64,000 nucleotides of DNA, taken from NCBI GenBank assembly GCA_964017045.1, contig OZ024808.1, positions 20,701,284-20,765,283 of the forward strand, given 5' to 3'. The notes beneath the pieces are model-generated. The model made no database searches. It was not told the DNA's origin and worked only from the letters and a program-made list of their open reading frames with translations. The position numbers and the translations under genes are program-made. Positions within the stretch are counted from its first letter, which is position 1. Each line of letters opens with the position of its first letter. The DNA comes from Omphiscola glabra. Taxonomy: Eukaryota > Mollusca > Gastropoda > Lymnaeidae. Of the stretch, positions 12,401 through 23,151 are shown piece after piece.

Positions 12401-15400
12401 AGACAGACAGAGAGACAGACATAATGACAGAGAGACAGAGACTGACAGTGAGACAGATTTAGAGACAGCTTGAAAGACAAACATAGAGACAGACAGACAG
12501 ACAGACAGGCTGGTAGACAGAAAGAGAGACAGAAGGAGAGACAGAATGAGAGACAGAGAGACAAACGGAGAGACAGAGATACAGACAAAGAGACCGACAG
12601 AGAGAGACAGACAGAGAAACAGATAGAGACATACAGAGAGACAGAGACTGACAGTGAGACAGACTGAGAGACAGCTTGAGAGACAAACATAGAGACAGAC
12701 AGACAGATAGAAGACATATAGAACGGCAGAGAAACAGACAGACATACAGAATCAGAGAGACAGACAGAGAGACAGACAGATAAAGAGACAGACAGAGAGA
12801 CAGACAGGGAGACAGACATAAAGACAGACATTGAGACAGACAGATCATCCTTTATATATTTGCAAAAAAGTTATTTTAATTCGGTAAACTATATCTATAC
12901 ATATATAAGTATATCCCGTATGTGCTTCTATACCATTAATCCAAAGTGATGAAAATTTTGTGAATTGTAAAAAAAATGCAAATGTTTCTGAATTATTACA
13001 CACATTTTACAATATTCCGTTTTGGGACCGGGGACCTAAATTCCCCCCCCCCCTTTTTATGAGCTAAATATAATTTTCGTATGCGTTCCTATACCATTCA
13101 TCCGATTTCAATAAAACTTTGGTAAGTTGTGGTGCGCACCAAAGGTTTCTGAATTAGCTTATCCATTTTGAAATATTCCTTTTTGGGCCGGAGCCCCAAA
13201 TTATTTTTTTCTTATATGAGCTATACAAATATAATTTCAATCAGTGCTATTGCATGGGTGGCTAAAAATCAATCAAATACAAGCGACATTTCAGTTTGTG
13301 TGTGACATAAGTACAACCATTTTAAATTTTGCTTTTGGTGCCAGGGGCCTTATTTTAAAAATAATAAATATTTGAGCTATCTAAATATAATTTAAAACAG
13401 AGCTACTGCGTGGGTGGATCAATCACTACACGTGTGTGGACTACATTTTCAAAATACATGCTTCTCATGTGAACAGCTGTATGTTGCCTGCTCACGCGTC
13501 GGAAAAACGTCTAATTTATTTGTGTACACAGCAGACGGAAAAAACAATAAATATTTTCTATTTAAAAATTACTTTGAAATTTAATTAAAACACAAACACT
13601 TTTTTCATTGAGTGGCGTGCAACGCATGCCGGGTTCTCGCTAGTGTTTCATAAAATGCATGATACAATAATTAACTAAGGCTCTAAATTTGCCACCCCCT
13701 CCCCCCTAAAAAAAAACCCACACATTTCTTATTCATAAAAACGAAACAGATTTCTCCTGTATTAGTTTTAGTCACGGATTTGTTTTGAGCGCATTCTATT
13801 TTTTTTTTTTTTTTTAATTCTTTTTTTTAAATTTTGATATATGTAATATAAATATTTGATGTGAAATTTACTTTACTTCTTTATTTGTTTTATTGATGAA
13901 GGCCTGCATGTTTGACTTTGTACTTTGTCTTAAAGATAGTTATTTGCATAAAATGCACAGTTTTATTTAAACACACTGTTTTTTTGTCTCAATAATCGGA
14001 TGAAAGGTGTAGCGCCTTTTAGTCCGACACTCGAATGAAGAGTTAGCAGAAAAAACAACAACGTTTTTTTAAAGTTAAAAAATTCAAACAACTAAATACA
14101 AAAACGAATAAGAGACGAAACGAATAAGAGACGAAACGAATAAGAGACAAAACGAATAACAGACAAAACGAATAAGAGACAAAACGAGTAAGAGACTGCT
14201 GTGCTGCGAAAGCGGCAGGGTCCCCGAGGAGACTTGGGGGCGTCCACATGGGGTTTTGCCTCTTCGTGGCGTGGCAGACTAGTAGGGGGGACTTGTCCAC
14301 CCGAAGCTAAAAAACCCCGGCCAAACGCATGACTCCCAACGCAACGGGAGCTGCCACTAACATGATTACTAGTTGCTGTTAATGGATATGAGGATTGGGT
14401 GGCCACCAAAACCCATGCCGATGATTTTAGCTACGCGGCCGTGAGAAAGCCGCTCCTAGGCAAACGTTTCGTCCCGCCACTACCAACGTCCCGACCGAAA
14501 GACTCCCTGGGCGGTGGGGAGAGGTAACGCAACACCAACCCCCCGGAGTGGAAGCAAAGCCGTCCTGACCCACAGAGAGTGGACTGCGGACGCTTTAAAC
14601 GCAGCGTCCTCGGTTGACCGGGCCTCCCCTAGGTCAAGGGGGAGGTTCCCGGCGTCCTTCCGCACGGGTTGGCGTCGGGTTAAGTCCTTCAGTGCGCTGG
14701 ACTGTGTGGGGGGACGCCGGGGGGATATTAAGAGCTCACGCTCCACGGCCCACCGACTCCATCTCTTATGCGACATTTTCAGTAAGAGACTGCGGACGCT
14801 TTAAACGCAGAGTCTTCGGTCGACCAGATGTCTCCGGGCGGGGAGGGTCTCCATCGGCAAACCCGATCGAGCGGTTGCTGGTGGGGACGCTTCACGCCCG
14901 GGGAGGTTTCTGGCGCCCCCCCTGCACGGCCCGACGTCGGGGAAACCCGGCGGCTGGCAGGTGTGGGTGGGCGCCAGGGAGGGCATAAGGAGCGTGAGCT
15001 CGAAGGCCCGCTGACGCCATTTCCTAATGAGATATTTCATTAAGAGACAAAACGAACACGATTTTGTTCATTGAACATTGCATGTCACATCATTCGATGA
15101 CGTGATATCTTTTTTCAATTAAAAACACATTTAAAACAAAAGCAACTGCCATCCATAATTCGTCTCGACATTGGCTCCCTGTACAAGCACGGAGTGACTG
15201 TAAACTCTCTGTTGTCTGCCACAACTTTTTTCTCGAATTCCTGCCCTTCCTATCTAGCCGAACTTCTCTCTGACTATTCACCCCTTCGACAGCTTCGCTC
15301 CTCCGCAGACGGGCGTATTCTTTCTGTCCCCAAAACTCGCACAAAAACATACGGTGAAAGATCTTTCTCTAACTGTGCCCCCAAACAACGGAATTCTCTT

Positions 15401-16483
15401 CCACTACACATCCGCAATATTTCAACCAACAAAGCCTTCAAAACTGCACTCAAAACACATCTTTTTAAACTCTACTACCCCGACTGATTCCCCACATCTG
15501 ACCGATAAACGATGCTGCTGACTGCCGTCCAAGGCTTGTCGTGTAAAAGTTCTGGGGTGGATGAGGTGAATATGCATTTGTTTTTGTTTTTTACTCTATA
15601 CATCTGTTCTTTATTACATGAATGTATTTTATTTTATTGTCACGATTATGTCTCTTTTTCTATTTTTATGTACAGCGCGCTATATAAGACAACTAATAAT
15701 AATAATAATAAATGAAAACAACATTTGATTTGATGCATTCAATTTCACTTGTGACATTGTAATACATGCTTTATGTTAATGTAGTTTTAGAAGACTTATA
15801 TAACTGCTTCAATTTATTGGGAATGCTCGTAATAAAGAAGGTATTCCTCAAATGTATCCAAATGTAGAAACACACACAAAACAAAACAAGTATGAGATGC
15901 TTTTTAACCCTAATGGCATTCAAGGATAATCACAGGGATTAACATATATTTTCGGTTTAATGACACCTGGCCCGGGGGTGGTGGGCGCTACATTATTCAT
16001 AGTCATTAATTGGACTAGTTCACAGCCATCGTCTTTAAAAAAAATCATCTGAACACATTACACCATTTGATTTTGTCATCTGTAACATTAAAACTATAAA
16101 CTTTTAACACAGGTAAAGGGTAATTATTTTATATTTTACCTGTCAACGCGTTTAAATTAAAAACATAAAATAATTTAAGTATAGATGTGTCACAAAAACA
16201 GGACTGTGGATGTTTCTATCTCAAATACCCAAAAGATAATAATTAACCGATTTCAGTGAAAAGAAAAGTAATTAATTACATACCTGGCATTTTTCTGATC
16301 AATATATTCGATTGCCAAGCGAAACTTTTCAGCGGTGTCCAATATGGCGAGACCAGTGTAGCCTTTGTTTCTACAAGACGTTATCGCGGACGAGTAGTTG
16401 GTCCTGCTTTCGCTAATACACAAATCCAGTTCGCCCGCCATCACGTCAACTACTTGAACCATCAACCATAGTACCAAAGCCAT
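6126..16483 (-). CDS. Gene 1: secreted C-type lectin-like protein with C-terminal PAN-like domain (4 exons)
   Basis: The coding exons 16483-16284, 10248-10119, 9128-9038 and 6409-6126 join with matching phases (2, 0, 1) into 705 bases, or 234 residues plus stop. Residues 1-17 form a signal peptide. Residues 22-138 fit one C-type lectin-like fold: C37/C137 and C112/C129 are the expected disulfide pairs, and W72, the F-F-W-S-T-G block (84-89) and W97 are core positions. The Ca-site motif is EPE (101-103), not EPN, and the WND motif is missing, so calcium-dependent sugar binding is doubtful. Residues about 145-230 hold a PAN/apple-like pattern with C178, C179, C182, C188 and C200. The product is probably secreted, with a possible adhesion or immune role; ligand unknown. 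The family call is fairly sure, function is not. Confidence 0.8.
6430..9000 (-). other. Gene 1 intron 3, little structure
   Basis: AT-rich intron with no supported exon. It contains dispersed repeat R1 copy b (8040-8400) and a hAT-terminus-like fragment near 7965-7990 (gtggttctcaacaa). The remainder shows poly-A/T runs only. Confidence 0.5.
8040..8400 (+). repeat. Dispersed repeat R1, copy b
   Basis: Parallel copy of 1890-2365. The order of shared blocks is the same (caacacattc, tagtgcgttt, gaatattaaga, caggggcgtg, then a G run and aattgggattctt). Divergence is high, so it is an old interspersed repeat. Confidence 0.6.
9008..9026. repeat. G19 homopolymer next to a splice donor
   Basis: Nineteen consecutive G on the plus strand, so C19 at the start of gene 1 intron 3. 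It begins 11 bases past the exon 3 donor. Confidence 0.9.
9038..9128 (-). CDS. Gene 1 exon 3: lectin C-terminus
   Basis: After the acceptor gacattcag, the frame reads WCVRIRTDDRSPGFG, then SLCYSEYFALCERY. C112, C129 and C137 are the last three cysteines of a C-type lectin fold and the CE ending is typical. The donor is ACG followed by GTAATG, phase 1, matching exon 4. A second possible acceptor lies 8 bases upstream but would break phase with exon 2. A 19-base G run on the plus strand (9008-9026) begins 11 bases inside the intron. Confidence 0.74.
9670..9795 (+). repeat. Dispersed repeat R2, copy a
   Basis: Shares an ordered series of blocks with 44390-44510, including agtgaacgctcttcc, gcgcttgac, atgacgtattgtct, gtctg followed by attgtga, and cttga. 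It lies in gene 1 intron 2-side sequence. Class unknown; no protein domain seen. Confidence 0.65.
9955..10080. repeat. (TCA)n tract with possible retroelement tail
   Basis: Six TCA triplets are followed by a GC-richer stretch (cccttagtcctcggaccgtt and beyond). A trinucleotide tail beside a GC-rich body resembles the 3' end of a SINE or RTE-type element on the minus strand. It overlaps the readthrough of gene 1 exon 2 and supports ending that exon at 10119. Identity is a guess. Confidence 0.3.
10119..10248 (-). CDS. Gene 1 exon 2: lectin core
   Basis: The acceptor cctgacag leads into a frame that joins the phase-2 exon 1. It encodes SLGEPWVDLRYIQ, then DFFWSTGDRAVG and TWRLAEPEYLRNAEK. W72, the W-S-T-G block and EPE are lectin-fold landmarks. 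The donor is AAG followed by GTTTGT, usable but not strong. The open frame continues past it into GT-repeat and (TGA)n sequence without lectin features, so I end the exon here. Phase out is 0. Confidence 0.72.
11635..12845. repeat. 1.2-kb GATA/GACA tetranucleotide array
   Basis: Left part (to about 12190) is imperfect GATA/GGTA; right part is GACA with GAGA interruptions. All frames stay open over long stretches because unit composition avoids stops, giving Leu/Ser/Val/Cys or Arg/Asp/Thr repeats that are not proteins. It lies in gene 1 intron 1 and is interrupted by a small transposon at 11873-12026. Confidence 0.92.
11873..12026. mobile_element. Tc1/mariner-like MITE nested in GATA array
   Basis: A 154-bp AT-rich insert splits the array. 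It begins cagacctgtt and ends aacaggtctg, a perfect 10-bp inverted repeat, and is flanked by TA on both sides, as expected for Tc1/mariner insertion. No transposase is encoded. The internal motif tacgatttt occurs several times. Confidence 0.65.
12850..14100. other. Gene 1 intron 1, no supported exon
   Basis: AT-rich. A roughly 120-bp block recurs two to three times in diverged form between 12890 and 13400 (ttcctataccattcatccgat, then 'tgggaccgggg/gggccggagcc', then 'gagctaaatataatt'), suggesting a decayed tandem or dispersed element. No open frame stands out. Confidence 0.4.
14105..14195. repeat. 16-bp minisatellite (gaataagagacaaaac)
   Basis: About five to six copies of a 16-bp unit run directly into the left edge of the GC-rich element at 14196. 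One further unit (taagagacaaaacgaac) follows its right edge at 15042, so the element appears inserted into, or mobilised with, this array. Confidence 0.85.
14196..15041 (+). mobile_element. GC-rich dispersed element E, copy 1
   Basis: A strikingly GC-rich block inside AT-rich intron sequence. Its first 590 bp match 30449-31022 closely in the same orientation (blocks such as gtccccgaggagactt, ggcgtggcagactagtaggg, aacgcatgactcccaacgca). The last 250 bp repeat the tail motif ctgcggacgctttaaacgca, giving a second degenerate unit. No transposase or RT is visible; its open frames match nothing I know. Class unknown: SINE-like or non-autonomous DNA element. Confidence 0.7.
15135..15715 (+). mobile_element. 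5'-truncated CR1/L2-like LINE, 3' end of ORF2
   Basis: Translation shows the conserved C-terminal tail of CR1/L2-type RT proteins: a SSRHWLPVQARSD block in one frame, then SCPSYLAELLSDYSPL, RSSADGRI, SVPKTRTKTYGERSF and a terminal FKTALKTHLFKL before the stop at 15487. A frameshift at the T run near 15227 separates the first block from the rest. The 3' UTR ends gcgctatataagac plus (AAT)n, a usual LINE tail. It is a dead fragment. Confidence 0.82.
16284..16483 (-). CDS. Gene 1 exon 1: signal peptide and lectin N-terminus
   Basis: Translation starts at ATG 16483 (context ACTATGG) with MALVLWLMVQVVDVMAGELD, a typical signal peptide with cleavage near residue 17. C22 and C37 and the block G-L-A-I-L-D followed by an amphipathic helix ending IEYIDQKNA match the first half of a C-type lectin fold. 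The exon ends in CAG followed by GTATGT, a near-consensus donor, in phase 2. The open frame runs a few codons into the intron, which should not be read as protein. Confidence 0.82.
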
Positions 16484-16484
16484 A

Positions 16485-16750
16485 GTGAAACGTCCGGGTC
16501 ACCTCGCTTTATTCCCATATTTGCAGCACATTGTTGAAACCGGAAGAAGAGTTCTGACCTCCTCAAGACAAAGCAATCGTACGCGATTGTCGCGGTCACA
16601 ATCTCATGGTCGATCGTCTCCAGTTTCTCTCGTCTCAAGAGATGGTCGAATGTCTCTCGATGTTTTCTCGTTTCTGTTAGAGGGCCTGTTCGAACCTACT
16701 TTACCTACTTTATATAATCGAAGTGGCTATTCGCACCCGGGTTCCAGAAG
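16485..16750 (-). promoter_or_regulatory. Gene 1 upstream region / 5' leader
   Basis: GC-richer sequence immediately upstream of the gene 1 ATG, with repeated tctc/cgatcg motifs and the TATA-like box at 16709-16716. A plus-strand open frame here has no family motif and is probably incidental. Confidence 0.35.
16709..16716 (-). promoter_or_regulatory. Candidate TATA box of gene 1
   Basis: The minus strand reads TATATAAA about 225 bases upstream of the gene 1 ATG, inside a locally GC-richer stretch (16480-16750). A start site near 16680 would give a 5' leader of about 200 bases without needing an upstream exon. The motif is a real match but short, and transcription was not observed. Confidence 0.35.
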
Positions 16751-17189
16751 TGAGAGGTTGGAAATAAAAAAATATTTGAAATATTATTGTTGGGTTTGTA
16801 AGACAAAATGAGGTATCAAATGAAAGATAATTGAATGGACTATACGTTTGTAAACTTAATTCCTCAGTTTAACTAAAATAAACTACCACAAATGACATCC
16901 GATTTCATTGAGTCTAATGCTATTTTGTTTTTAAATTTTCATATTTCGCGTTTATTGTTAATAACAGGGTGTAATGGAATTGTGGGAAAGCGGTGGCAGA
17001 ATTCAACGCCGAATCACGTCCGCCATCTTAGAATCAAAGGATCCGCCATCTTATTCAAATAACCAACCAAAGACAAGTCGACCCCAAACATTATGATTAT
17101 CTTTGATCATGGAAAACAGTCGTGAACTATTCCGTTCGAACAAAAAGACCAAATTCTGTGTAATAATGACAACGTGCACTGCACAGAAC

Positions 17190-17880
17190 CCTATCAGTTA
17201 TTGTGACCAGAAGCTATCAGCTATTGTGAATTGAACCTTTCAACTATTGACACCAGAACCTACCAGCTATTGTGACCAGAACCTATTAGCTATTGTGACA
17301 ATAACTTATCAGCTATTGTAACCAAAACATATCAGCTATTGTGACAAGAACCTATCAGCTATTGTGACAATAACCTATCAGCTATTGTGACAAAAACCTA
17401 TCAGCTATAGCGAATATAACCTATTAGCTACTGAGACCAGAACCTATCAGCTATTGAAACAAGAACCTACCAGCTATTGTGTCAAGAACCTATCAGCTAT
17501 TGTGACAAGAACCTATAAGCTATTGTGACCAGAACCTATAAGCTATTGTGATAATAACATATCAGCTTTTGAGACAAGATCCTATCAGCTATTGTGACAA
17601 GAACCTATCAGCTATTGGGACAAAAATCGATCAACTATAGTGAATATAACCTATTAGCTATTGAGACCAGAACCTATCAGCTATTGAAACAAGAACCTAC
17701 CAGCTATTGTGACAAGAACATATCAGCTATTGTGACCAGAACCTATCAGCTATTGTGACCAGAACCTATAAGCTGTTGTGACCAGAACCCATGTGGTATT
17801 GTGACAAGAACTTATCAGCTATTGTAACCAAAACATATCAGCTATTGTGACCAGAACCTATCAGCTCTTGTGTCCACCAT
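17190..17880. repeat. 23-bp minisatellite array
   Basis: About 30 diverged copies of a 23-bp unit (core tatcagctattgtgaccaga). Period measured from cagct to cagct is 23. The array lies upstream of gene 1 in intergenic sequence. Confidence 0.92.
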
Positions 17881-17884
17881 CGAA

Positions 17885-19030
17885 TGCCTGGCTACATATC
17901 AGTTTCATTAAACGTAGGATAATAAATTAAGGCCTAGTTTCAAGCTACGTGTGTGAGGTAAATAGACGAACTTCAGGGCCACCACATACATAATTATACT
18001 ATTTCCCTTAGTCAACAACAGAAAATTCATCCACTGTCTTTCAAAGTTGAAGTCAATTAGTGTAATGCCATAAATAAAAAAAATAAATAAAATGCAAGCA
18101 AATGTTAATGTATTTTGATCAACAAAAGCATGTTATTTTATCTTATATTATCTCATATTATCTTAAGATATCTTATATTTGGACAAAGCCGCGCATCATT
18201 TTATCTGCTCATTAATTACTGGTTGCACTGACCATCATTGCATCACAAATTGCAATCGTCCTCTAACTAATACATTTTTAATACTTACACCCTTTATTTT
18301 CAAAGAATATATTTTATTTGGTTTCTGTATAGCTCCATCGTATGTATTATATTTTTAAAGTGTCATAGTTTTTCTTCTATTTTTCCCCCCCCCCCCATTC
18401 TTAATCACCTTAAACAAATTATGAATGTTTTGCTAAGAAGCAAATATCTATTCTCTTAAAAAAAAATATGTATTGTCAATTTTTAACAAATTGAACTGAA
18501 AAAAAAAAAAGAAACAAATTTATGTGCTGTTAAAATATTGAGCTGCTGGGTACGCAGAGTCGGGCCCTTATCAATTGATTCACAAACAACTTTGTCAAAC
18601 GTAATAACGCCAGCTGTCAAAGGAGTAGCACGGCTATGGCAGCAAGTGCATATGAACAGGGTATTCATTGTGGAAGGAGCGTATCTCTGTGGAATACATG
18701 CTATTTAAATATATATCGGCATGTTTTAAAATAATATAATTTCTTCTAAAAATAAACCAATCAGAAATCATTATTAATATGTATCATTTTAAAAATCACT
18801 TATAGGAATGGCGCCCACTCGATGTTACGCCACTGCCAAGCTAACAGTTCAAACAAGAAATCGATAAAAAGAGAGAAATCGAAAACAAAATAAACCATGT
18901 CCCCCATACGGTGTGGAGTGCAAGGCAAAGTTGGGCAGCGCTGGGAAAACATTAGCGTACACAATTTTTATTAAATTTTGAATTTCAGATTCTCTGACAA
19001 TTTGTTCGACTGAAACTTGCAAGTGCTACA
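17885..19030. other. Intergenic, no supported gene
   Basis: AT-rich, with a tcttatatta-type short repeat near 18135-18180 and a C run near 18385. A short block atggcgcccactc...acgccactgcc near 18805 may be a MITE remnant. No gene seen. Confidence 0.45.
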
Positions 19031-19036
19031 TGACGT

Positions 19037-19217
19037 CAGTGGCGTAGGAAGTGGGTGCGGAGTAGGAGGGGGGGGCAGTCCATCCCTTGGGTGTTTTATT
19101 TTTCTTTATATGAAGGGGTGGAATTTTCGGCCGAACGCAAAGTTGTTTTTTGTCGTGGACGGGCGCGCCAAAAATCTCGACCAGCATTTGGAGGCCCTAA
19201 CCCCAGCTACACCTCTG
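19037..19217. mobile_element. hAT-like MITE with near-perfect 8-bp TSD
   Basis: Begins cagtggcgtaggaag and ends cagctacacctctg, imperfect inverted ends. It is flanked by catgacgt (left) and aatgacgt (right), 7 of 8 identical, as expected of a hAT-type duplication. An open frame inside it is not a transposase. Confidence 0.6.
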
Positions 19218-19377
19218 AATGACGTTGACCTTTTGCTTTATGTTAAGAATTACGCGTATCGGCAAGGCAGTCTAAACAGAAAAAAATCAAATAAATGTGT
19301 GTACTAATTATAGAAAATAAAGATTTGTACCGATAGATCTCATTGTGTCCCAACACGTCATCAGAACAGTTAAGCTT

Positions 19378-20188
19378 CAAGCCGTACCCTGGTTAATGAT
19401 CACTTGGATACGTGTGCCGTACCCTGGTTAATGATCACTGGGATACATATGCCGTACCCTGGTTAATGATCTCTGGGATACATATGCCGTACCCAGGTTC
19501 ATGATCACCTTGATGCGTGTGCCGTACCCTGGTTAATGATTACTTAGATACGTGTGCCGTACCCTTGTTAATGATCACTTGGATGCGTGTGACGTAAACT
19601 GGTTAATGATCACTTAGATACGTGTGCCGTACCCTTGTTAATGATCACTTGGATGCGTGTGCCTTACCCTGGTTAATGATCACTTGGATGCGTGTGCAGT
19701 ACCCTGGTTAAGGATCACTTGTATGCGTGTGCCGTACCCTGGTTAATGATCACTTGGATGCGTGTGCAGTACCCTGGTTAAGGATCACTTGTATGCGTGT
19801 GCCGTACCCTGGTTAATGATCACTTGGATGCGTGTGCCGTACCCTGGTTAATGATCACTTGGATACGTGTGCCGTACCCTGGTTAATGATCACTTGGATA
19901 CGTGTGCCTTACCCTGGTTAATGATCACTTGGATGCGTGTGCCGTACCCTGGTTAATAATCACTTGGATGCGTGTGCCGTACACTGGTTAATGATCACTT
20001 GGATACGTGTGCCGTACCCTGGTTAATGATCACTTGGATGCGTGTGTCGTACTCTGGTTAATGATCACTTGGATGCCTGTGCCGTACCCGGGTTAATGAT
20101 CACTTGGATGCGTGGGCCGTACCCTGGTTAATGATCACTTGGATACGTGTGCTGTACCCTGGTTAATGATCACTTGGATGCCTGTCTT
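19378..20188. repeat. 35-bp minisatellite array
   Basis: About 23 copies of a 35-bp unit (core accctggttaatgatcactt plus ggatgcgtgtgccgt). Copies vary at a few fixed positions (gatgcg/gatacg, gccgta/gcagta/gcctta). Direct head-to-tail units with no spacers, so not a CRISPR-like array. Confidence 0.93.
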
Positions 20189-20189
20189 A

Positions 20190-22745
20190 AAATGCTGGCG
20201 TCTATCCGGATAAAACTAGAGGCGCACAAAATCGATCATTGAATACATACTTTTAAATTGTTACGTCATTAAGCTCAGTATCGAAATCCGGCAGACTTCA
20301 AGAGATCCTCAAGTTGTGAACAGTAAAGGGCCTGCGTTATTTTAAGATCCAAGAAGAGAACATCAGCCATCTGGCCTTCAATAAAAGATGCTCGTATTCT
20401 AATATATAAAGGGAAAAAAATTATTTTAAAAATATGTGTAAGATTAATAAGATTTGATTAAGTTAAAACATTGCTATCTCTCACTCAGTTTAGACGATGC
20501 CATCTACTAAAATAAGAGCCCATTTGCTGGCCGTGGAGAGGCAATAGCGGTGCTTAGCTACGCGGTGGTCTTGTCGTGTCGATCCGGCCAAAGATCGAAA
20601 CAAAGGCCGGAGCCGAAAGTCGAGAGAAAAGTTTTAAAAAATAAAAAAAAATTGTAATGTTGTTTTTTTTTGTTGTTTTTTTGTGTGCTATTATTAATTT
20701 TTAATATCTTTTTTTTTTTTTTTTAATATTTTTTGGGTTTGTTAACTTGTACGTTGAAATTAAATTTTAAAAAAATAATTCTGCACCGTGCCTGTTATTG
20801 TTTTCAATGTAAATAACTATCTATTAAAAAAATATAATATAACCCATTTTTCTCGTAATATAACCCATAATTCCCATAATATAACCCATATTTTCCATAA
20901 TACAACCCATATTCAATGTTCCAGTTGGAGCATAAATCAGGGGGTTGGGGTGGTGGGGGGTGGTGGTGGTGATGAAGGTAAACTAAGAGTTGGCTTTTTT
21001 CTATTAAAAAAAAGAAATACCAAAAATAAAAACAACTAAAATTCAAAACGTTTAGCGTTTAATAATCCTATAATACTCACATAAAGGTAGGGGCTTGTCT
21101 AATTTTATAGTGGTTGTCTGAGATTGTAGGGGGTTGTATACTATTATAAGAGTTGTTTGAAATTATATGGGTTAGTAAATTGGGGAAATTTATTCACAGG
21201 AAACAAAATTCTATTTTAGAAGGATTCCGTGATCAAAAAATTCAACAGTGACCATACCAAAAAAAAAAAAAAAAGAAGATGAAGCTTCTTTTGTAACTAA
21301 TGTAAGTTCTAAAATTGCCAGTAGGCTACTTCCTAGAAGCATTATGTCACAGAAACAACGCCAAATCTATCACAGAGTAGTAAAAACACAATTTTTAATA
21401 TCATCACAATCTAGTATAATGATTGAACATATTTATATTTAGAAAGAAACAAATAACACCATACAAGTAGAGCCCTTTATCAAACGGGTGACATGACGTT
21501 TGATTGGATCTCTGGTTATAGTGCCGGCCAGGTCGTCTGCTGGTATCAAAGGAATTGAAAAGACAACAGTTTAAGGCAGTGGTTCTCAAAATGTTACTTC
21601 CTCACCGTTCATTAAAAAAACACTCCTCGATTACCGTGGTTCTCAAATTGGAATACTCTTAGGGATTGAATTATACTTATCAAATGTTTAACCTCTTGGT
21701 TTTATTAACGAAGTTAATAGCTATAGATAAATGCATGTTTATTTGGCGTTTTATAATTATTTTTTAAAATGTATTTATTTTTTGTTTTGTTCATGGACGA
21801 AACTATTTCCGGGTTTGAATAAATTTGATTTGCGTCTAAAATATTGTGGAGCAGTTTATAATGTTATAGATATTTTTAAAATTACTTTGTTTAATTAAGA
21901 AAATAAAAAAATTAGAAAAAAGTTTTTCCCCCCACTAGATCAACATGCTGGCAGGATATCGTAAAAGTAAAAAAAAAATAGTTTTTTTTATAAAATTGCG
22001 AGGATTTGTTGCAGTGGATATAGAATAATAGAAAATAATCAACTAGCTGCAAAAAGAAAACCAAAAAGAGCATCATTATCATGAGAAGACGAATGGGGGC
22101 ATTTGCCTTTCAAAACTTAAAAAATATAGCGTCACAACATTGTGGATATTCGCTGTACAAGAGCGGGCGTTGGTCAGGACATGATAATGGCAGTTTGAGT
22201 ATACAAAAACAAAATCGAATGATAAAATGTCATATATCTGTGAGACTTTACATTGAATTGTTCATTATAAAAAACCCATGTGGGCTCAATGAGCACACCG
22301 ATCACACTGTGAGAATCACCGATGGTAAGGCATTGAATTAGTTATTCTACCTATCCTTACAGTCACACGGGGAAACAGTTCATCTCCTTAACTTAAGCAA
22401 CTAACAATAGATGCAAAGTCCTGTATACAGCGTCTGTATATACAGTAGTAAGACCTTATCTACATATCTATTAAACGACACGAGGAAAACATCTATGACT
22501 TCTTTACTTCAGACGAACTTTTCTTTCTCATTCAAGTGATGTATTTTTTTAAAAAACATGTTTAAAATTAAACATTTGTTTATTTTCTGTTTAGTTACTG
22601 AATAACATTTACCTACCCCGGGTTTGTAAACAAAAATCACACAGGAACACAAACAAACAAACTGGTTTGTAAATAATGCTCAATATAGGTTGTTATATAA
22701 ATTAACATGGTTAAATAGTTCAGAGTGCTACATGGGAATCAGTGC
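20190..22745. other. Intergenic, no supported gene
   Basis: AT-rich. A GC-richer patch at 20520-20635 (gctggccgtggagaggcaat and on) may be a SINE fragment but lacks convincing A/B boxes. A 21-bp repeat (three copies of cataatataaccca) is at 20845-20915, and hAT-end-like fragments (cagtggttctcaaa) are near 21578. No exon candidate. Confidence 0.4.
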
Positions 22746-22747
22746 CT

Positions 22748-22925
22748 ACAGAATACCCACGGCTTACTGTCACAGAATACCCAGGGCTTTCTATCACAGA
22801 ATACCCACGGGGGCTCGCTGTCACAGAATACCCTGGACTAGCTGTCACAGAATACCCAGGGCTTTCTTTCACAGAATAGCCAGGGCTAAATGTCACATAA
22901 TACCCAGGGCTTGCTGTCGCTGTGA
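22748..22925. repeat. 24-bp minisatellite
   Basis: About seven copies of a 24-bp unit (core cacagaatacccagggcttt). Divergent at the edges. Non-coding. Confidence 0.85.
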
Positions 22926-23151
22926 CAGTTATGAAACCATTTTTTTTCGGCTGTGGTTCAGATTCGTCTAGTTGTACTTATAATGCGCTTCTCAAAACTT
23001 GATTAGATGACATCATCTTTCAAATTCTTATAACAGGATACATCTCGTACAGCATTATATGTATGTAAAGAGTTAAAGTTTTTTTGATTCTCCTGTTTGT
23101 AAGAGTCGTTGGTTTTGTGGAGGTTTCAAAACCACATACTCTTGTGATACA

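Noticed and set aside
11592..12848. Very long Leu/Ser/Val/Cys-rich frames
   Set aside because: Translation of GATA/GACA tetranucleotide repeats.
14480..15043. Several GC-rich open frames on both strands
   Set aside because: They lie inside dispersed element E, differ between the two copies and match no family I know.
16485..16811. Plus-strand 108-codon frame opposite the gene 1 promoter
   Set aside because: No domain, and it overlaps the likely 5' leader and TATA region of gene 1 on the other strand.
19378..20188. Regular 35-bp repeat considered as a CRISPR-like array
   Set aside because: Units are directly adjacent with no unique spacers, and the DNA is eukaryotic.
20520..20640. tRNA-derived SINE candidate
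   Set aside because: A-box-like and B-box-like matches are too close together and imperfect; only one copy seen.
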